Source: Podocnemis expansa
Taxonomy: Eukaryota > Chordata > Testudines > Podocnemididae
NCBI GenBank assembly: GCA_007922195.1
Contig: ML682013.1
Span: 21,764,645 to 21,828,644, forward strand
Length of the DNA stretch: 64,000 nt
Direction: 5' to 3'
Part shown: positions 58,156-64,000 of the stretch, piece after piece
Layout: the number at the start of each line of letters is the position of its first letter
Numbering within the stretch: the first letter of the stretch is position 1
Notes under the pieces: model-generated
Database searches by the model: none
Seen by the model: the letters and a program-made list of their open reading frames with translations, nothing else
Told to the model about the DNA's origin: nothing
Translations under genes and position numbers: made by a program

Positions 58156-58416
58156 CAAACAAAAAAGAATCATTTAGTTCCTCTGTGTGTAAATGAAAGA
58201 TGTGTAAATGATGGACAAGATGTGTCAATTACATTTCTGTGTGAATGTTAGATGAACATAATTTCAAAATCTCAAACTGGTACATTTTTGTGGAAATATG
58301 TTTTAAGGTTTTCAAATTAGTCATACAGAAGACAAAAGTATGCCTTACCACTCAGATTTACTGGCATTTCTACCACCATCACCTTACCCAATACAGCTGT
58401 ATTTCTTAGAGTGAAT
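58156..58416. other. No gene recognised
   Basis: Short AT-rich spacer; nothing assignable. Confidence 0.4.
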
Positions 58417-58428
58417 GATATTTTTCTA

Positions 58429-58560
58429 AATTCCAAAGGAGCAGCCGTGTTAGTCTAGTTCAGTGAAACAAACAAGGAGTCCTGAAGCACTTAAGGACTA
58501 ACAAATGTATTTATTGCATGGCTTTGTAGGAGAAATTCCCACTTCATCAGATGCTCTGAA
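58429..58560 (-). mobile_element. Short PLE tail insertion with exact duplication
   Basis: Minus-strand PLE tail starting 'gcagccgtgttagtctagtt'. It contains the hairpin with CTGATGA but with the GAAA box changed. Flanked by identical GATATTTTTCTA at 58417-58428 and 58561-58572. Confidence 0.9.
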
Positions 58561-58572
58561 GATATTTTTCTA

Positions 58573-59299
58573 GTGACTCAGTGGTCTGAATTAGTCTTTC
58601 TTTATTTTTACATTCATTTTGAGCAAAAGGGTAGCTTAGATAGCACCTCAACTCATTTGGATTTTGATTTCCATTCAAACACTTTTCATGATATTAGATG
58701 CATGTTCCATGGAACTGTTTGTTCCTTATAAGCATAGCACAAATTCTACTCACTACTGCAATATATCTTAAACAATCATTTTGCAATTCTAAAAAAAAAA
58801 GAATCAGAAAAAAACTGTTTGAATCTTGAAAGGAAAACCATGACATGTCAGGTATCCTAGAAGAAATTAATGGAATACTATGCCCTAGTCTATACTTGCC
58901 GTACTTTTCAGCAGCAGTCAATGGGAGATACACAAGATGCATAAAATACCTTGCATGTTTCCCAGCAACTCATTAATCCGTTTCTTCCGGTTGGCTTACA
59001 GCAACTCCAATTCCAGGGCTGGAGTGGCTACTGTGATTTCCAGAGCAATTGGGCGTTTACACTGACTGCTCAATCGCCCCCGGAAAATCATGCTGACGGT
59101 GGACTTAGCCTGTGACATCATCTGAGAAACAAGAATTCGTTACTTTACAGGAATAGGACCTGTTGAAATTTATAACAGGGACTTCTAGTCGTCTTATCCT
59201 TCTTCTTTTCCTTTCTGCCACTTTTCCTTGTGAGGGTTGTGGTGGTAGCTTGAATTAAGGGCTAGCTCTCCCTTTCTTCTGCAGTCGGTGCTGGCTCTT
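58573..59299. other. No gene recognised
   Basis: Non-coding. 58880-59110 is GC-richer and might be an old DNA transposon, but I found no convincing ends. Confidence 0.35.
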
Positions 59300-59835
59300 C
59301 TTGGAGGATTACCATGAGTTCCTTGGCCAGCTGGAAGATACAATCCCTCCAGTATGTCCTCTCTCTGCCTTGGGGCCTGCCTGGTTTATTTCCAGGTTAA
59401 GCCTCCTGGGGGCATTCCTATCAAGTGCCCAGACCTCCTCAGCTGACTCCTCTTGATATGGAGGATTGCTTTACTCTGAGACTCCCACAAATAGCTGACT
59501 GACTCACTTTGTCTTGGAAAACCAGTCCTGTCAGCTTGCAGAGAAACTTTGCTTCCTCAACTTCTACCTGTGATCTCATCTTTTTGGTCATAACACAAAG
59601 TTCATGATCGTAAACGAGGACGGGGAGATAGATTTAATTGTAAACTGAAAGCTTCATCCAAAAACTTAGCTTCTGCTTCACCACCGTAGATCAGAACAGC
59701 GTATGAAACATTACTGCCACTGCATTAATCCACTGGTCAATCTCATGCTTTTGTTTACCGTCACTCATGAGAAAGATCCCTAGATATTTAAACTCTTCCA
59801 CTAAGGGCAGCATTTTCTTCTGGGAAAGAACCATC
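59300..59835 (-). mobile_element. RTE/Rex3-like LINE fragment
   Basis: The minus strand reads 'EMMVLSQKKMLPLVEEFKYL' followed by 'GIFLMSDG' (59830-59760), 'KLSVYN' stop 'IYLPVLVYDHELCVMTKKMR' (59660-59580) and 'LGHLIGMPPGGL' (about 59430-59395). This is the order of the C-terminal RT region of RTE-clade (Rex3-like) LINEs. Strongly decayed. Confidence 0.7.
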
Positions 59836-62654
59836 ATCTCTGTTAGTCAGTTAACAAAGTCAAATTAAAGGAGAATGTGCTGGAAGCCTGCCTGGCAGAT
59901 GCAGTCAGGGAGAGAAGCTTGTGGTGACAGGGAAACCTTTGAACCAAGATGTGGAATGAGGGGACAGGTTTATTCATATATTTACCTTGTAACTTGATAG
60001 TCCTACTCCTGCTGCTATTGCAACTGGCGGGCCTCATAAGAAGAGCCTGTCTCTACTGTTTCCCAATAAGGGCTTGAAAGCATGTTCTCCTGTTAGGTAG
60101 AACTCTCCAAGAAACTCAAAGTTATTGGTGCAAGGTAACTGTTAGGAGCACATGATGCTGAGCAATTCCCCTGTGTTAGGTGTTGAGCTGCCAGGGGAGG
60201 GGTGATGAAGCAGTGGACAGTGTTAAATGGTGTGGGGGTGGGGAGGAGGGATGTTGGCAGACGACAGGGCAGAGGCAAGCCACAAAAACTCTGTTTATGC
60301 TGCTCTCATTAGTCTGCAGATCTTCTAAATTCTAAGTGTAACCCTCACCAGGTCCTAAAACTTCAACTTAAGCTCTCTTTCTTCTGCATACAAATTACAA
60401 TGTTATGATCTCTTATTTAATGGTAATATAACTCACATACTTGGTCTAGTCTGTACTACCAATGAATGTATCCAAGGCCTCCTTGCCTTCCAAAAAATGC
60501 ATGGTTATGGAGATCTGTGATCCTTATCTTAGAAAAGATGGAGAAACTTGACATCTGTTTTGAAGCTTTTGAGAGAGAAAATGGGGTAAAGTGTGGAGTC
60601 AGGTAGCAATCTGGACCATATGTGGAGGGAAATATGTGGTCTATACCCCCATATTAGTGGAAAGGGCTGGTTTCCAGCTTCTAATTGATAAGCATGTCCA
60701 CACTTTGTCTGAAATTGTAGGTATCTGTGGCTCATAAGTGCCAGTGGGGAGAGTCAAACTTAATGTTACAATCTTAACAGACATTTCCATATTTTCTGGC
60801 ACTTAAATTTTATGAATTACCAAGACATTATTCTGTTGTCTAATGTCCTTCAAATTAATTTTTTTCAAACTTAAATTCATTTTTCCAAATTTTGAAATAT
60901 GTGGTTTTAGTATATGTTTTCAGTGGTCTTATAAACTTATTTTAATATGAATAGAATTAATTACTTTTAAAAATAGTTATCTAACTTTTTTTGCTTTAGT
61001 TAAAAAAATTGAAATATAAAAATTCTAAAGTATATTTTCTCATCTCCTTAATATCACTTTCAGCTTTAATTTCAGAATGAGTTCTGGTAAAAATGAAGAA
61101 AACACTTGTTAAACTTTATACTCTTACCTAGGTCAGCAAACCATTTGCTGTTTTATGACTTCAGCAGTCATTTCTTTCCTTGTGACCTTAGTTGTAGTAT
61201 CAAAAGAAAAGAGATGCTCAGTTTATGCTAATATGGGCTTGAAAGTTGACTGAATGTAGATATGTATTTTTATGTATAGAACTCTGCTTTTCTTTTAATG
61301 ATCAAACACTTGATTCTACTTCTATTTATGAATATTATTTTATTATAAAACTGTCAGTGTATCACACAGTTTTTAGTCAATTTCTTCTTGAGATTTATGT
61401 GAACAGATGGTAAGGTGAACCTCACAGCAGCACCTAAAATATGAACCATGGCTTGAAGGTCTTATTCAGGCAAAGGACAAATCTAGTGCTGTATAAATAT
61501 GACAGAAAATGCAATGGTATGCAGATTTTGAAACTTCATTAATAAAGAAAAAAATCTTGTTTTGAACAGCTGTTTGAAGTCAAATGACTGCAGTGGAAAC
61601 TAGCTTAATTTACATAATGATTTCATAGGCTAAAATATTAGCTGTTGTTTCATTGATTGAATTGTCTGTTCATTAATGCAAAGCCTTTATACAGTTCTTA
61701 CAAATGTCTGGCATAATCCTTGAACAGAAAGACAGACTGAGCAAATGTGTGTGAAAGTAAAACATTTATATTTGATAAGTCTATGGTGTTGGATTAGTTG
61801 GATATCAATTTTGGAAGTATTCCTGTCCTCCTGCTACTAAGAAGTGTTTGCTGTTTTTAAGAAAACATTAAACAGTCTTCTTTGTAAACTGATGATTAGA
61901 AAATCAGCATTAGCAAACAAAAATCCTTCCTTTAATTACATGCTAATCCCAGTTCCAAATTCATGCGTTCTCTGAACTAGTCCTCTCTGTCGCCTTGAAT
62001 GGAGATTGTTCTGAAGAATGTGTAGTGTATGTCCTAGACTTTGCATTGAGAATCATTAGTATTGATAAGGGACTATCAAATTTGCGGCGCTGAGAATCAT
62101 GTCATGGATCATGAAATCTGGTCTCCCCTGTGAAATCATGACTACCCAGCTCTACAGGCAGAGCAAAGAGTGGTTGTGGCTGGCCAGGATTCCACCTCTG
62201 CATTGCTACAAGTAGCAGCATAGGTGTGAGGATGGTAATACTGCAACCCTCCCACCCTCCAATAGGCCTTTTGAGGAATGCTGTGGAGAAATCACACTAT
62301 TACCCACCCTCAAAAATGTCTGATTTCTCCATGATTTAAGTAGACCCCAAAGTATGGGTCACTGTCCTTGTGGGGTGTCATTGAGTTCATTGACAGAGGA
62401 GTCCCATTAAGGCCATATGGTTACAGGGATCCACACTAGTGAATTTCAGTACATAACTGAGCCCTAAGTAATTGCTACTCTTTTTCATGAAGATTCCCAA
62501 ATTTCTCATTACATCTAAAAAATAACATGCTCATACCAAATAAAGTGGAGATTGTTTACCTGAGAATTCTTTTATGCAATATATTTTTTCTGAAGCCCAT
62601 TGGAATCAAGGTTTTACACTCCCAAAATATGTAGCTTAAATTAAGATAGGTTTG
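59836..62654. other. AT-rich sequence, nothing recognised
   Basis: No supported gene or repeat family. Small ORFs at 59843-60278 and 60529-60735 have no recognisable content. Confidence 0.4.
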
Positions 62655-62762
62655 ATTTAGTAAGGGGTGGTTTAAGAGGGTACTTGCTCCAGTCATGACT
62701 GCAGTGGACTGGACCTGATGACCTCTCATAATCTTTTCCAGTTTCTATGATTCTATGATTAA
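62655..62762 (+). mobile_element. CR1 LINE 3' terminus
   Basis: 'ggactggacctgatgacctc' and the tail TTTCTATGATTCTATGATT. Only the last hundred bases are present. Confidence 0.85.
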
Positions 62763-62827
62763 GGCAAAACCCAGTAGAATCTAAATCATACTCATTTTCT
62801 AATGGCAAAATAAGCCCAACTGCATCT

Positions 62828-63700
62828 AATCGGACTCATAGAAACTGGAAGGGACCATGAGAGATTATTGAGTCCAGTCCCCTGCCCTCATGGCGGGGGC
62901 CAAGTACCCACTTAAGCCATCCCTAATAGGTGCTTGTGTAACCTACTCTTAAAAACTTCTAATGATGGAGATTCCGCAACCTAACTAAGCAACTTATTCC
63001 AGTGGGTAATCACCTGACAGTTAGGAATTTTTTCCTAATGTCCAACTTTAACCTCCCTTGCTGTAATTTAAGCCCATTGCTTCTTGTGCTATCATCAGTG
63101 GTTAAGGAGATCAACTTTTCTCCCTTTTCCTCATAGCAATCTCTTAGGTATTTGAAAACTGTTATCTTTTCCCCTCAGTCTCCTCTTTTCCAGATTAAAC
63201 AAACCCAATTCTCTCAGTCTTCCCTCATAACTCAAATGTTGCAGACCTTTAATAATTCTTGTGGTCGTTCTCTGGACTGTCTCCAGCTTGTCCACATCTT
63301 TTCTGAAATGTGGTGCCCAGAACTAGACACAGTACTCAAGTTGACACCTAATCAGCATGGAATAGGGAGAAAAAGTTACTTCTGTGTCTTACTTATAATG
63401 TTCCTGTCAATGTATTCCAGAATGGTATTTTTTTTTTCCCCCAATAGTGTTACCCTGTTGGCTCGTATTTCACTTGTGGTCCGCTATGATCCCTTTCCAC
63501 TATGCTCCTTCTGAGGCAGTCATTTCCCATTTTGTATGTGTGCAATGGATTGTTCTTTCCTAAGTGGAGTACTTTGCACGTGTCTTTCATAGATTTCATT
63601 CTGTTTACCTCTGATCATTTCACCAGTTTGTCCAAATCATTTTGAATTGTGATACTATCCTCCAAAGGACAATATCCTCCAAAACATAAGCAACATTGTG
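62828..63700 (-). mobile_element. CR1 LINE, 3' part
   Basis: Minus-strand CR1: 3' terminus at 62828 ('actcatagaaactggaaggg'), then upstream parts to the 'ccattttgtatgtgtgcaat' block that is also present at 57206. Broken throughout. Confidence 0.87.
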
Positions 63701-64000
63701 TGGGGATATTGTCCCCTTATTTACCTATAAAGTACCTAGTACACTTAGTTCCTGATCTTGTTGTTGTTTTGTCAGTGCCAGTAGAGGGGTTCACCTACAG
63801 AGAACAATGTGAAAAACTGGTGCTTTAGAGCTCAGTGATATAGTTAATAATCCTAACTGTCCATTTTATCTTTCTAAATCCTTCATTAAATATTATGTCT
63901 TATAGAGCAAAAATAATATCTTAAAGTAATTATATTTAGCATTTTCACAGAACTGCCCTTCAGTAAAATTTGTGTAATGATATTTAATTTGTTAATTATC
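63701..64000. other. No gene recognised
   Basis: AT-rich DNA to the window edge. Confidence 0.4.

Noticed and set aside
1..64000. CRISPR arrays, operons, ribosome binding sites
   Set aside because: No spaced direct repeats; the sequence is eukaryotic repeat-rich DNA.

Overview
This window looks like intergenic or deep-intronic DNA from a vertebrate, most likely a turtle. It is AT-rich, has no recognisable host exon, and is packed with interspersed repeats typical of reptile genomes: CR1 LINE pieces ending in TTCTATGA-type tails, Penelope-like elements (PLEs) with GIY-YIG endonucleases, DIRS-type tyrosine-recombinase retrotransposons, hAT- and Tigger-like non-autonomous transposons, and LTR-like blocks. 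The turtle assignment rests on recognising these repeat families, not on a search. One run of 400 N lies at 11464-11863.

The most complete system is a DIRS retrotransposon at 41704-47613, a GC-rich island in AT-rich DNA. It has inverted terminal repeats (ITRs) that match at all but one of 155 compared positions. It also has an internal complementary region (ICR) of 38 + 60 bases that reverse-complements the two outer ends and so fixes both termini to the base. Its genes are gag (with two 1-base frame breaks in homopolymers), an intact reverse transcriptase / RNase H / methyltransferase-like ORF, and an intact tyrosine recombinase with its Arg, His-x-x-Arg, Trp and Tyr residues. There is no target-site duplication, as expected for recombinase-mediated insertion. 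It looks young.

Two older relatives are present. A heavily decayed DIRS copy lies on the minus strand at 13543-20893. Recombinase, RT and gag remnants can be read in order, but the RNase H part is not found; a PLE (15098-16450) and an LTR-like block (about 17030-18002) now sit between RT and recombinase. A 580-bp palindromic, ORF-less DIRS derivative lies at 1199-1778.

PLEs form the second theme. At 52085-54845 there is a triple nest: a minus-strand CR1 holds a PLE (52551-54753), which holds a second, palindromic PLE insertion (53481-53864), with target-site duplications at both levels. Six PLE insertions in the window have flanking duplications of 11-13 bases, and several carry a hammerhead-ribozyme-like motif.

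Region by region: 1-11 kb, PLE tail, mini-DIRS, two non-autonomous DNA transposons, a CR1 3' end and a palindromic PLE; 11.4-11.9 kb, CR1 across the gap; 13.5-20.9 kb, old nested DIRS; 22.4-23.0 kb, PLE endonuclease fragment; 27-36 kb, dispersed repeats, LTR-like block, hAT; 37-38.8 kb, CR1/L3-type LINE; 41.7-47.6 kb, young DIRS; 49-51 kb, repeats; 52-54.8 kb, nested CR1/PLE; 57-64 kb, CR1 pieces, a short PLE and an RTE/Rex3-like fragment. The stretches between hold no gene I can support.
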